Counted from the stretch's first letter, positions 45,432 through 53,545 are shown. The stretch: DNA of 64,000 bases from Clostridium sp. AF15-31 (GCF_003461625.1 NZ_QTXL01000002.1:441789-505788); one strand, 5' to 3'. Numbers and translations are program-made. Notes: a model not told the origin generated them from the letters alone.

Positions 45432-46490
45432 CTATTTATATTCTTTTACATATTTTGACAAAAAACTAACAAATACGTCCATCTCTGTATCCGTTCCGAT
45501 CGAGATTCTCAGATAATTGTCAATCCTTGGCTTATCAAAATAACGCACATAGATATTATTCTCTTTTGCCGCAGCAAAGATCTCCTTTGCAGGAATACTC
45601 TCATGTGTTGCAAATACAAAGTTTGCAGATGATGGCAGACAGGTAAATCCAAGCTCTGCGATCTCTTTCACAAATCTTTCTCTGGTTGCAATGATCTGTC
45701 CAACCTTCTCCCTGAAATATGCATCATCATGAATGGATTCTACACCGAGCACCAGAGACGGGCGGTTCATCGTATATGAATTATAGGAGTATTTCACATC
45801 ATTTAAGGCTTTGATCAGTTCAGGGTTGCTGATCGCATAACCGATTCGAAGTCCCGCCATGGAACGTGATTTTGAAAAGGTTCTGACTACCACAAGATTG
45901 TCGTATTTGTCGATCAGCGGAAGTGCTGTTTCTCCTCCAAAATCAATATATGCCTCATCTACGATCACGATCACGTCCGGATTGTTCTTTATGATCTCCT
46001 CTACATGATCCAACGATTCGTAGATACCTGTCGGTGCGTTTGGATTCGGGAATACGATTCCACCGTTTTCGCCCTTATAATCATCTATCTTCAGACGGAA
46101 GTTCTCATCAAGCGGCATCTGCTTATATGGAATTCGGAACAGTTCTGCCCATACATCATAAAAAGAATATGTGATATCCGGGAACAGAATCGGTTTATCC
46201 GAATTAAAAAAGGTCAAAAATGACATTGCAAGTACATCATCGGAACCTACACCTACAAATACCTGTGATGCATCCACACCATGATACTCCGCCAGTGCAT
46301 CCACCAGTGCGCCTGCTGTCGGATCTGGATATAACCGTAACAGATCCTCATTATCCTGAACCGCTTTTACTCTTGGAGACGGTCCATACGGATTCTCATT
46401 TGTATTTAATTTGATCACATTTGTATTCTTTGGCTGCTCACCAGGTACATATGGTTCAACCTGACGAATATTATCTCTCCATGATGCCAT
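45432..46490 (-). CDS. hisC: histidinol-phosphate aminotransferase
   Basis: Class I/II PLP enzyme of histidine biosynthesis. 352 residues; LNTNENPYGPSP near the N-terminus, PNAPTG, VDEAYIDF, and the PLP-lysine in TFSKSRSMAGLRIGY (about 205-219). GGAGG precedes the ATG. It stands alone with its own promoter and terminator, away from any his operon, so a broader aromatic or other aminotransferase role is possible. Confidence 0.9.
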   Translation of the reverse strand: MASWRDNIRQVEPYVPGEQPKNTNVIKLNTNENPYGPSPRVKAVQDNEDLLRLYPDPTAGALVDALAEYHGVDASQVFVGVGSDDVLAMSFLTFFNSDKPILFPDITYSFYDVWAELFRIPYKQMPLDENFRLKIDDYKGENGGIVFPNPNAPTGIYESLDHVEEIIKNNPDVIVIVDEAYIDFGGETALPLIDKYDNLVVVRTFSKSRSMAGLRIGYAISNPELIKALNDVKYSYNSYTMNRPSLVLGVESIHDDAYFREKVGQIIATRERFVKEIAELGFTCLPSSANFVFATHESIPAKEIFAAAKENNIYVRYFDKPRIDNYLRISIGTDTEMDVFVSFLSKYVKEYK

Positions 46491-46545
46491 GATTTATCCT
46501 CCATGTTATCTCTGCTAATCAGCAGGTTATCGTTTTCAGTTGTCT

Positions 46546-46574
46546 ATTCTATCATTTTGCAGGATGAGATACAA
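46546..46574 (-). promoter_or_regulatory. promoter of hisC
   Basis: TTGTAT and TAGAAT, 17 bp apart on the minus strand, followed by a short CTGCT/AGCAG hairpin in the 5' leader. Confidence 0.55.
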
Positions 46575-46597
46575 GATAAGAATCATCTGACACTTAT

Positions 46598-46972
46598 TTA
46601 TAAAAAGACTCTCCAGTTATTCTCACATTTTCCCTGCACGATCAGATTTTCATCTCCGATCAACTGGTAATTATCATACCCCATTGTGACATCTGCAATT
46701 ACATCAACTGCATTTTTTCCAATGCTTTTTTCATTATCCGAATAAAGAATATTATAGTCTTCATCTACCAGATAAGACTGCAGCTCACTCATATCGTCAG
46801 ATGCGGTAAGGGCATCACTGAGTTCCCTGCTGTAAAATGCTGCGATCAGGATTGCATTTTTATTTAACCGTTTCAGATAATAAAGCCGGTCATAACATTT
46901 ACTATAGTCAAAAAAACACCCGGATCCTGTTTTTGTATTTTCTGAAAATGCCATTTTCCGCTCCATATTCAA
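46598..46972 (-). pseudogene. remnant of an extracellular Cache-type sensor domain
   Basis: 124 codons without SD and with only a TTG-type first start. The middle reads SELQSYLVDEDYNILYSDNEKSIGKNA, the usual strand pattern of Cache/PAS-like extracellular sensor domains (family motif: VDENGxILYSxxxxxIGKN), and it ends at NNWRVFL. No membrane helix and no kinase, GGDEF or methyl-accepting domain is attached. Both flanks that such receptors need are missing, so it looks like a decayed fragment. A stop codon lies five codons before the first possible start. Confidence 0.55.
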
Positions 46973-47082
46973 ACTGACATACTACAACCTTCGTTCTATG
47001 CCGGGGATAGGTACATTCTATATCTGTACTGCCCGGATAGAAATATTATACTCAATTTTTCAGATATGGCATATAAATCCTT

Positions 47083-48432
47083 TTATAACAGAATGTGTTT
47101 TTTCCAAATTCCGGCTTTGTAAAATAAAAATGATATTATAGCTCCAACGGCTGTCGCGATCGGTATAGATATCGCAATTCCTCTTACACCAAGTTCACAA
47201 AGAAATGCCAGAACATATGCTAACGGAATACGAACGATAAATGCAGATATCATATTTGTAACCAGCGTAATCCATCCATTTCCAGTTGCAGTTGAAACCG
47301 TATTAAATGACATGATAAATGGAAGTCCCACATATTCAAACGAAAAAGCAAAGATATACGGCATACCATAGACCAGGACATCTTCTTTTACGCCAAACAG
47401 ATGAAATATCTGCTCCGGGAATATGTGCATCAACGTAAACACGACCAGAGACACACCAATACAGAGAACCAGACAACAGTGCATAGTCTTTGATGATCGT
47501 TTCACATCTTTCTTGCCCATATTCTGTGCGATCATGGCTGATGCAGCCGAGCTGATCGCTGCTTCCGGAAGAATTGCAAATCCATTAAAGTTATTTACTA
47601 TTCCTGCTGCAGCCGATGCTGCTACACCACCCGCCCTGTTAATGAATGTAGTCAAGATCAAAAACGAAAAATTTGTACCAACCATTTGAATACTAAGCGG
47701 CAATCCGGTACGAAGCAGAGTGTGGAATTCCTCTTTTATAAAATGAAAAGAAGATGGTTTGAAATCAAACATAAAATCATGATGTTTTAAATATATTATA
47801 CAAAATAACATCGAACAGCCCTGTGCAAATACAGTTGCAACAGCAGCACCACCGGCTCCTAAATGAAATCCGGCAACCAGCACCAGATCCAGAATAATGT
47901 TGATCACACATGCAATCATAACAAAGATCATCGGTGTCCGACTGTCACCAAGTCCACGCATAATTGCACTTAATGCATTATAACCATAAATAAATAATAG
48001 GCCCAAAGTGCAAATAAACAAATACTGTTCTGCCTGTGAAAATGCCTCTTCAGGTGTATCAAGTAATCGAAGTAACGGCTGTTTTAATATAAATAACAGA
48101 ACCATAAATGCTGCTGCCATAACTGTCAATGTTATGAATAATGTACTGATCGCTCCATTGATCTTATCCTTACGTTTTGATCCCAGATAATTTCCAAGCA
48201 TCACAGTTCCTCCGCCTGACAGTCCCGCAGCAAGATTTGTCAGGATCACAAGCACCTGTCCTCCGATATTAGCTGCCGATATGGAATTTGTTCCGCCAAA
48301 ATGTCCTAATATGATCAGATCGATCAGGCTGTATAAGGACTGGATCAAATTACTGATAAAAAACGGCACAGCAAACCATACAAGTTGCTTCCAGATATTT
48401 CCTTTTGTAAGATCATGTTCAAATGTACTCAT
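47083..48432 (-). CDS. MATE family multidrug efflux transporter
   Basis: 449 residues, 12 membrane segments, MOP/MATE fold (DinF/NorM-like): WKQLVWFAVPFFISNLIQSLYSLID at the start, with GxxNxxxD-like loops, and the second half beginning around LLRTGLPLSIQM. The frame could open at a GTG four codons earlier, but that codon overlaps AGAGG; the ATG with AGAGG 11 nt upstream is used. It lies 65 bases after the acetyltransferase and is probably co-transcribed with TetR and the acetyltransferase. Substrate unknown. Confidence 0.92.
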   Translation of the reverse strand: MSTFEHDLTKGNIWKQLVWFAVPFFISNLIQSLYSLIDLIILGHFGGTNSISAANIGGQVLVILTNLAAGLSGGGTVMLGNYLGSKRKDKINGAISTLFITLTVMAAAFMVLLFILKQPLLRLLDTPEEAFSQAEQYLFICTLGLLFIYGYNALSAIMRGLGDSRTPMIFVMIACVINIILDLVLVAGFHLGAGGAAVATVFAQGCSMLFCIIYLKHHDFMFDFKPSSFHFIKEEFHTLLRTGLPLSIQMVGTNFSFLILTTFINRAGGVAASAAAGIVNNFNGFAILPEAAISSAASAMIAQNMGKKDVKRSSKTMHCCLVLCIGVSLVVFTLMHIFPEQIFHLFGVKEDVLVYGMPYIFAFSFEYVGLPFIMSFNTVSTATGNGWITLVTNMISAFIVRIPLAYVLAFLCELGVRGIAISIPIATAVGAIISFLFYKAGIWKKHILL

Positions 48433-48497
48433 GTCTGCATTCACCTCTTTTGTAATTAAAATGGTATATATCCTTTATTAAAGTCATGTTTTTATTT

Positions 48498-49031
48498 CTA
48501 ATTCATACGCTCTAACATACTTATATCGCCAGACTGTATTGCCTGAATATTCTTTTTAATTCGTTCTTCTTCCCAGTCCCACCATCTGATTTCTTCAAGT
48601 TTCTGAATCGTTTCTTCATCAAATCGTTTACGGATTGGCTTTGCCGGTACTCCTCCAACTATCGTATATGAAGGCACATCTTTTGTTACCACTGCACGAG
48701 TGCCTATAATTGCGCCATCACCGATTGTTACACCAGACAAAATAACTGCTTCATATCCAATCCACACATCATTTCCAATTACAATATCACCCTTATTATC
48801 CCATGCATCGCATATATTCTTTGCATCCAACCCCCATTCTTCAAAGAAAATAGGAAACGGATACGTAGATAACGATTCCATTGCGTGATTTGCACTGGTA
48901 AATAAAAATTTTGCCCCACATGCAATAGAACAGAATTTTCCAATTTTTAGCTTATCCTTATTAACAGGATAATGATACAAAACATTATTTTTTTCAAAAT
49001 CAATCGGATCATGTACAAAATCGTTGTACAT
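48498..49031 (-). CDS. xenobiotic acetyltransferase (Vat/CatB-like), 5'-truncated
   Basis: 177 residues of left-handed beta-helix acyltransferase: [19 protein letters not shown], catalytic His in SANHAMES, and hexapeptide repeats through [14 protein letters not shown] and [15 protein letters not shown], with family tail WWDWEEERI. Vat/CatB proteins acetylate streptogramin A or chloramphenicol. The frame continues upstream of the ATG as family-like codons ([14 protein letters not shown]) straight back to the TAG that ends the TetR gene, with no start codon between. About 35-40 N-terminal residues of the family are therefore missing or untranslated. GGTAGGGG at 8 nt could still allow translation from this ATG. 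Confidence 0.8.
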   Translation of the reverse strand: MYNDFVHDPIDFEKNNVLYHYPVNKDKLKIGKFCSIACGAKFLFTSANHAMESLSTYPFPIFFEEWGLDAKNICDAWDNKGDIVIGNDVWIGYEAVILSGVTIGDGAIIGTRAVVTKDVPSYTIVGGVPAKPIRKRFDEETIQKLEEIRWWDWEEERIKKNIQAIQSGDISMLERMN

Positions 49032-49076
49032 GATATAATCCCCTACCTCTATATCAGGGGTATTTATAACATTTTT

Positions 49077-49682
49077 CTACATTTCCTGTAGAAAATGATC
49101 CATGTGATCTTCCAGAAGCCTTATCACCCGACTCTTGTCATCTACTCCATCATATATGCTGTAAAGCAAAAAAACAGGTCCATAAAAATCAAGTGCTGTC
49201 TGTCTGGCTTTTCTTGTATCCCCCAGCATATTCGAGAACAAAGCTTCTATATAAGTTAATGGTCCACCTGCAAGATAATTCTGATATAACTGTGCCATCT
49301 GCGGCTCCCTGTACTGTTCCAATGTCAGCATCTTACGGAAACAGGATGAAAACTCTTCCTCTGTCCAGTGAAGAAACTGCGCCTTTGTAAACTGCTTAAT
49401 TTTATCAAATGCTGTTTCTTTATACTCGGCTGCAACCTTTTCCAGATCGCCCTCCGGCATTTCATACCGCTTTACTCTCTCCATATCCAGTTCATTCATT
49501 TTGTCAATAATACTGTCCAATATCTCCTGCTTGCTTTTATAATGCTTATACAATGCAGCCTTGGTTACTCCAAGCTTTGAAGCAATATCATTCATGGATG
49601 TTCCCATATATCCACTCTGTGCAAATAATTTTAAAGCTTCTTCCAGTATTTTGTCCTTTGTATTCTTTTCTTTAATCTCCAC
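49077..49682 (-). CDS. TetR/AcrR family transcriptional regulator of the drug cassette
   Basis: 201 residues; HTH DKILEEALKLFAQSGYMGTSMNDIASKLGVTKAALYKHYKSK (about 10-54). Start is GTG with AGGAGA at 6 nt. It heads a cassette with the acetyltransferase and MATE pump, so a drug-responsive repressor is the natural guess. Its promoter contains candidate operator repeats. Its stop codon is in frame with the following acetyltransferase, 45 bases before that gene's ATG. Confidence 0.92.
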   Translation of the reverse strand: MEIKEKNTKDKILEEALKLFAQSGYMGTSMNDIASKLGVTKAALYKHYKSKQEILDSIIDKMNELDMERVKRYEMPEGDLEKVAAEYKETAFDKIKQFTKAQFLHWTEEEFSSCFRKMLTLEQYREPQMAQLYQNYLAGGPLTYIEALFSNMLGDTRKARQTALDFYGPVFLLYSIYDGVDDKSRVIRLLEDHMDHFLQEM

Positions 49683-49731
49683 ACTTGTCTCCTAAATCAG
49701 CCTCATCAATCGGTTACCTTTTGGCCACTTT

Positions 49732-49760
49732 ATTATAGTTACCTATCGGTTACTTGTCAA
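49732..49760 (-). promoter_or_regulatory. consensus promoter with operator-like repeats, TetR cassette
   Basis: TTGACA and TATAAT with a 17-bp spacer (49738-49754), a perfect sigma-A promoter on the minus strand. The spacer holds ACC-GATA-GGT, a dyad, inside GTAACCGATAGGTAAC. GGTAACCGAT recurs downstream of the -10 near 49708-49717. Such placement is typical of TetR autoregulation. Confidence 0.75.
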
Positions 49761-49766
49761 CAGCTA

Positions 49767-50212
49767 TTATTTAAAAATAGAAAAGAACATCGTTAACTGC
49801 CTATCAAACTCTTCCACTTCCTGCTCGTCAACCAGATAGCCCTCTGGCAATCCGTGATAACGGATACCATACTCGCTTGCCTGTCTGAAACCACTCTTAC
49901 CATAAAAATCAATATTTTCCTTCATGATATTATATTTTACAAAATCATCCAATGACACCGTCTCATACTTTTCAGGCATTCTCTCTTTATCATCCTCCGG
50001 CATATCATGATCTGATGCCTGCTCACTATCCTGTTGCTTCATCCGCTCCACAATACAGTTAAAAATATCTTTTTTGCTCTTATAACGACGGTATAATCTC
50101 CCTTTGTCATACCAAGTTCTCCTGCTATCTGGCTGACTGAGACAGCCTCGTAACCATCCCTGGCGAAAAGATTAAGTGCCGCAATTAATATTTCTTCTTT
50201 CCTATTACTCAT
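49767..50212 (-). pseudogene. TetR-family regulator inactivated by a one-base frameshift
   Basis: The frame from ATG 50212 (AGAGG at 8 nt) reads a normal TetR HTH: MSNRKEEILIAALNLFARDG, then VSVSQIAGELGMTKG. It then shifts at about 50097-50100. In the next frame the protein resumes with LYRRYKSKKDIFNCIVERMKQQ and runs to 49767. Family members read GMTKGxLYxHYKSK here, so one base of the codon after TKG is missing. The original protein would have been about 148 residues. The downstream part alone (94 codons from 50051) lacks a DNA-binding domain. Confidence 0.8.
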
Positions 50213-50235
50213 ACTAATAACCTCTGGGCAAAAAA

Positions 50236-50285
50236 TAAACGACCGTTTACACTTTTATTTTAGTAAACGTTCGTTTATTTGCCAA
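50236..50285 (-). promoter_or_regulatory. promoter with two identical-type TetR operators
   Basis: TTGGCA (50280-50285) and TAAAAT (50257-50262) are 17 bp apart on the minus strand. Two dyads TAAACG-NN-CGTTTA lie at 50236-50249 and 50264-50277, 28 bp centre to centre. The second fills the promoter spacer and the first lies just past the -10. This is textbook TetR repressor architecture, in front of a frameshifted regulator. Confidence 0.75.
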
Positions 50286-50396
50286 GGCTTCATTTTTTAA
50301 CATTTAAGCAAAACCTGAAATGTTTTCATATCGGCTTTATGCTGTGATTATAATTTTCTTTTGCCTCCCATTATTCCATATACATCCTCCTTCAGC

Positions 50397-50472
50397 CTAA
50401 ATCTGCACGTTACGTGCTGTCAAAGGCTTTTATGATTTTTTATTTCATAAAAGAGAATGTTTTTTTCGCGAA
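50397..50472 (-). repeat. palindromic promoter unit, copy 1 (degenerate)
   Basis: Shares about 70 bases of order with copy 2 at 50733-50803: TAAATCTGCACGTTAC, a run with a stem such as CTTTTATGA/TCATAAAAG, then TTTCGCGAA. On the minus strand it contains TTGACA followed by the 13-base palindrome GCACGTAACGTGC, but a poor -10. After it comes AAGGAGG and an ATG that meets a stop within a few codons, suggesting a lost small gene (50286-50396). Confidence 0.6.
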
Positions 50473-50491
50473 CCATTTCCCATGCTACAAA

Positions 50492-50659
50492 TTATTCGGT
50501 TATGTCCCTCTTTGTATCTTCAATTAATTCATTCAGTTTTTTCATAGCACTCTCAGGTTTATTTCTAACCAGAAGATTTCTCAGTTCTTCTAAATCTCTT
50601 AACAATTTTCTGTTAAATGCTGTAAATATAATTGTATTATCTTCCGATTCTCTATACAT
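50492..50659 (-). CDS. 55-residue hypothetical protein
   Basis: Begins MYRESEDNTIIFTAFNRKLL and continues as one amphipathic, charged helical stretch (DLEELRNLL..., AMKKLNELIEDTKRDITE). AGGAGA lies 8 nt before the ATG, and a promoter with a palindromic spacer lies 79 bases upstream (copy 2). The strong SD, sensible composition and promoter make it a real small gene. No function recognised. A coiled-coil or partner-binding peptide is possible from the heptad-like Leu/Ile spacing. Confidence 0.7.
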   Translation of the reverse strand: MYRESEDNTIIFTAFNRKLLRDLEELRNLLVRNKPESAMKKLNELIEDTKRDITE

Positions 50660-50732
50660 ATCATTTATCTCCTATTCAAATTCTAATTTTACTTTTCCGT
50701 TTGTTATGATCTTTCTGATGCTATTTCCAGAT

Positions 50733-50803
50733 TAAATCTGCACGTTACATGCTGTCAAAAATTTTTCTCTTATAAAAGAAATTGTATTTTTCGCGAATAT
50801 GAG
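50733..50803 (-). promoter_or_regulatory. palindromic promoter unit, copy 2 (drives the 55-residue gene)
   Basis: Minus strand: TTGACA, then GCATGTAACGTGC (one mismatch from the perfect palindrome of copy 1), and TTTAAT at 16 bp spacing. A hairpin made of CTTTTATAAGAG-like arms and TTCGCGAA lies upstream. The dyad sits exactly in the promoter spacer, so an operator function is likely. See copy 1 for the direct repeat. Confidence 0.55.
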
Positions 50804-50930
50804 AAACCCTGAAAGATATTCATGAATTTAATGGATCTATCTCTCTTGCCAGAGTTATTTCATCATCACAGTTTTATTGTTTTAAGCCGATTTTGGGGCA
50901 TAAAAAATACTATGCTAATGCGGAGTGCTT

Positions 50931-51413
50931 TTAATACCACATATATTCTAGTGTTTCAGGATAATTATCATTCTCAATACATTTTTCAACAGCTTTTATA
51001 GCTTTATTAAAATATGTCTTCAAGTTAGCTTTGCTATCTCTTTGACAATATTTATGCTCAATAACTTCATGTTTTTCTATATCATAAATAAATGTTCCAA
51101 TATCCTGCCTACTATCTTCTGGAAAATACTCCGCTGATATTATATTATTCGTTTTTTTATTTTTCCCAATGTTACCATAATATTCATCAACTCCCTTTTG
51201 ATAACCGTATTTTCTGGTAGCAATAGAATGCGCCTCAGTATGAATCATATTTTTATTCAACTTCATCTCATACAATTTATGCTCAATCAATACTCTGTCA
51301 TGTTCTTTTATATCTTTTCTACTCATACAGCTTTGGTATTTCTGCAATCCAAATCCAATATTCTTGCGCTTATTATCAAGTTTAGCGCTTGAATCCGCGT
51401 TTGTAACAGATTT
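50931..51413 (-). pseudogene. C-terminal fragment of an unrecognised protein
   Basis: Open frame from after a stop at 51414-51416, with no SD at any start; the first possible starts are TTG 51347 and ATG 51326. The peptide reads KNIGFGLQKYQSCMSRKDI, EHDRVLIEHKLYEMKLNKN, then TEAHSIATRKYGYQKGVDEYYGNI. The HKLYEM...TEAHSIATRKY pattern resembles C-terminal domains of polymorphic toxins or phage minor-head proteins, which carry HELxE and AHxxAxxKYNY, but I cannot assign it. Probably the tail left after a deletion. Confidence 0.45.
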
Positions 51414-51474
51414 TTATCTGCGTAAATGTTTCAACAAAAATGTGTGTTTCTCTATCACTACTATATTCATATGA

Positions 51475-51585
51475 ACTGGTCTGATATTTTATCAAGATCT
51501 CTATGAGATCCCCAATGTAACAGAAAAAGTTTATACCCACAGAACTTTAGATCAACTAATAGAAGAAATAGAACTGGTACAATAG
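51475..51585 (+). pseudogene. possible C-terminal remnant of a tyrosine recombinase
   Basis: 36 codons open on the plus strand ending TAG, reading PNVTEKVYTHRTLDQLIEEI near the end. The TxxVYTHxTxxxL pattern is what the last 25 residues of phage-type integrases often look like (catalytic Tyr in the YTH segment). Too short to be certain. The remaining part of the 51414-51704 gap holds the terminator below and nothing else I can name. Confidence 0.3.
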
Positions 51586-51592
51586 TAGTAAA

Positions 51593-51618
51593 ATCCCCGG
51601 AAGAAAAATTCCGGGGAT
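51593..51618 (-). terminator. terminator of the GGGtGRT operon
   Basis: ATCCCCGGAA and its exact complement form a 10-bp GC-rich stem with loop GAAAAA, followed on the minus strand by TTTT. It lies 87 bases past the stop of the GGGtGRT gene. Confidence 0.75.
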
Positions 51619-51704
51619 AGTTATTCTTTATTTAGCTTTCAGACATCCACTCAACTAAACTCAATCTTCGGCATACACCTCGATTTCATTAAGTTGCTTT
51701 CGGT

Positions 51705-52715
51705 CTAGAACTTACCAGCCTTTGCTGCTTCCTCTACAGAAACAGCTACAGCAACTGTCATACCAACCATAGGGTTGTTACCAGCACCGATCAGACCCAT
51801 CATTTCTACGTGAGCAGGTACGGATGATGAACCAGCGAACTGAGCGTCACTGTGCATACGTCCAAGTGTATCTGTCATACCGTAGGAAGCAGGACCTGCT
51901 GCCATGTTATCTGGGTGAAGTGTACGACCTGTACCACCACCTGAAGCAACTGAGAAGTACTTCTTTCCTAACTCGTTACATTCCTTCTTGTAAGTACCAG
52001 CTACCGGATGCTGGAAACGAGTTGGGTTTGTTGAGTTACCGGTGATAGATACATCAACACCCTCTTTGTGCATGATAGCAACACCTTCTGGTACAGAGTT
52101 CGCACCATAGCAGTTAACCTTTGCACGAAGTCCTTCTGAGTAAGACTTTCTGAATACTTCTTTAACTGTGTTTGTATATGGATCATACTCAGTCTCAACA
52201 AATGTGAAACCGTTAATTCTTGAAATAATCTGAGCAGCATCCTTACCAAGACCGTTTAAGATAACACGAAGTGGCTCTTTACGAACTTTGTTAGCTTTCT
52301 CTGCGATACCGATCGCACCTTCTGCTGCTGCGAATGACTCATGTCCTGCTAAGAAACAGAAGCACTTTGTCTCTTCTTCCAGTAACATCTTACCAAGGTT
52401 ACCATGTCCAAGACCAACCTTACGTGTATCAGCAACTGAACCTGGGATACAGAATGACTGAAGTCCTTCACCGATTGCTGCTGCAGCTTCTGAAGCCTTT
52501 CTGCAGTTCTTCTTGATTGCGATTGCTGCACCTACTGTGTATGCCCAGCATGCATTCTCAAAACAAATAGGCTGAATGCTCTTTACCTGATTGTATACGT
52601 CTAAACCAGCATCCTTTGTGATCTTCTCTGCCTCTTCGATTGAGGAGATACCGTAGCTGTTTAATACTTCATTGATCTGTTTGATTCTTCTTTCATATGA
52701 TTCAAATAATGCCAT
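51705..52715 (-). CDS. GGGtGRT protein (function unknown)
   Basis: 336 residues, soluble. The name-giving ASGGGTGRTLHPDN segment lies near residue 262. Other conserved-looking stretches are GLGHGNLGKML, LAGHESFAAAEGAIGIAEKA, VNCYGANSVPEG and GLIGAGNNPMVGMT. Several cysteines (CFENACWAY, CFCFLAGHE) could bind metal. The family is known to me as a conserved protein of anaerobes with no assigned reaction, and it nearly always neighbours the NifU-like protein found here. A consensus AAGGAGG and simple, regular codon use suggest high expression. Separated by 20 bases from the NifU-like gene. Confidence 0.85.
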   Translation of the reverse strand: MALFESYERRIKQINEVLNSYGISSIEEAEKITKDAGLDVYNQVKSIQPICFENACWAYTVGAAIAIKKNCRKASEAAAAIGEGLQSFCIPGSVADTRKVGLGHGNLGKMLLEEETKCFCFLAGHESFAAAEGAIGIAEKANKVRKEPLRVILNGLGKDAAQIISRINGFTFVETEYDPYTNTVKEVFRKSYSEGLRAKVNCYGANSVPEGVAIMHKEGVDVSITGNSTNPTRFQHPVAGTYKKECNELGKKYFSVASGGGTGRTLHPDNMAAGPASYGMTDTLGRMHSDAQFAGSSSVPAHVEMMGLIGAGNNPMVGMTVAVAVSVEEAAKAGKF

Positions 52716-52735
52716 TATATCGTTACCTCCTTCTA

Positions 52736-53443
52736 TTATTTCTCAATCTCTTTGTCTGTACGTGGGTCGATGAGTTTAACTGCATCTGCAACACGTCCAT
52801 ACTGTCCACATGACTTCTCATAAGCTGTGTTAGGGTCATCACCCTTCTTAATGAAATCAGTCATCTTACCAAGGTTAACGAATTTATATCCAATGATCAT
52901 ACCCTCTTCATCAAGAGCGATAGCATTTACATATCCTTCAGCCATCTCAAGGTATCTAGGACCCTTCTTTAATGTACCGTACATAGTACCAACCTGTGAA
53001 CGAAGTCCCTTACCAAGATCTTCAAGACCAGCACCGATAGCAAGTCCATCCTCTGAGAATGCACTCTGTGAACGTCCGTATACGATCTGTAAGAATAACT
53101 CTCTCATAGCTGTGTTGATAGCATCACAAACAAGGTCTGTGTTAAGAGCTTCCATAACTGTAAGTCCCGGAAGGATCTCTGCTGCCATAGCTGCTGAATG
53201 AGTCATACCTGAACATCCAACTGTCTCAACTAATGCTTCCTGAATAATTCCTTCCTTAACATTTAATGTCAGCTTGCAGGCACCCTGCTGTGGTGCACAC
53301 CAGCCAATACCATGTGTAAAGCCTGAAATATCCTTTACTTCTTTTGCCTGTACCCATTTTGCTTCTTCTGGAATTGGAGCACATCCATGATGTACGCCCT
53401 GTCCAACTGGGCACATGTTTTCAACTTCCTGTGAATAAATCAT
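52736..53443 (-). CDS. NifU-like iron-sulfur scaffold protein, partner of GGGtGRT
   Basis: 235 residues. Segments WCAPQQGACKLTLNVKEGIIQEALVETVGCSGMTHSAAMAAEIL correspond to the IscU/NifU N-domain, whose cysteines assemble Fe-S clusters. Additional Cys are at the N-terminus (MCPVGQ, HHGCAP) and late (KSCGQYG). The 70-residue C-terminal part is specific to this family. It is upstream of the GGGtGRT gene, AAAGGAGA SD, with its own promoter. The two probably act together, perhaps with the NifU-like protein supplying a cluster (inference). Confidence 0.85.
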   Translation of the reverse strand: MIYSQEVENMCPVGQGVHHGCAPIPEEAKWVQAKEVKDISGFTHGIGWCAPQQGACKLTLNVKEGIIQEALVETVGCSGMTHSAAMAAEILPGLTVMEALNTDLVCDAINTAMRELFLQIVYGRSQSAFSEDGLAIGAGLEDLGKGLRSQVGTMYGTLKKGPRYLEMAEGYVNAIALDEEGMIIGYKFVNLGKMTDFIKKGDDPNTAYEKSCGQYGRVADAVKLIDPRTDKEIEK

Positions 53444-53545
53444 TGTGAATCTCCTTTCGAAATATGAAAATCTGCTTAAAGCGGTTATGAATATCTATTC
53501 TTTTTTCGTAACCATCAGACATATTTTCTCATAAACCGTCAATTA

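Noticed and set aside
50041..50051. ATG 50051 as the start of a 94-residue protein
   Set aside because: The upstream sequence shows a complete TetR HTH in a different frame. The 94 codons are the distal part of a frameshifted gene.
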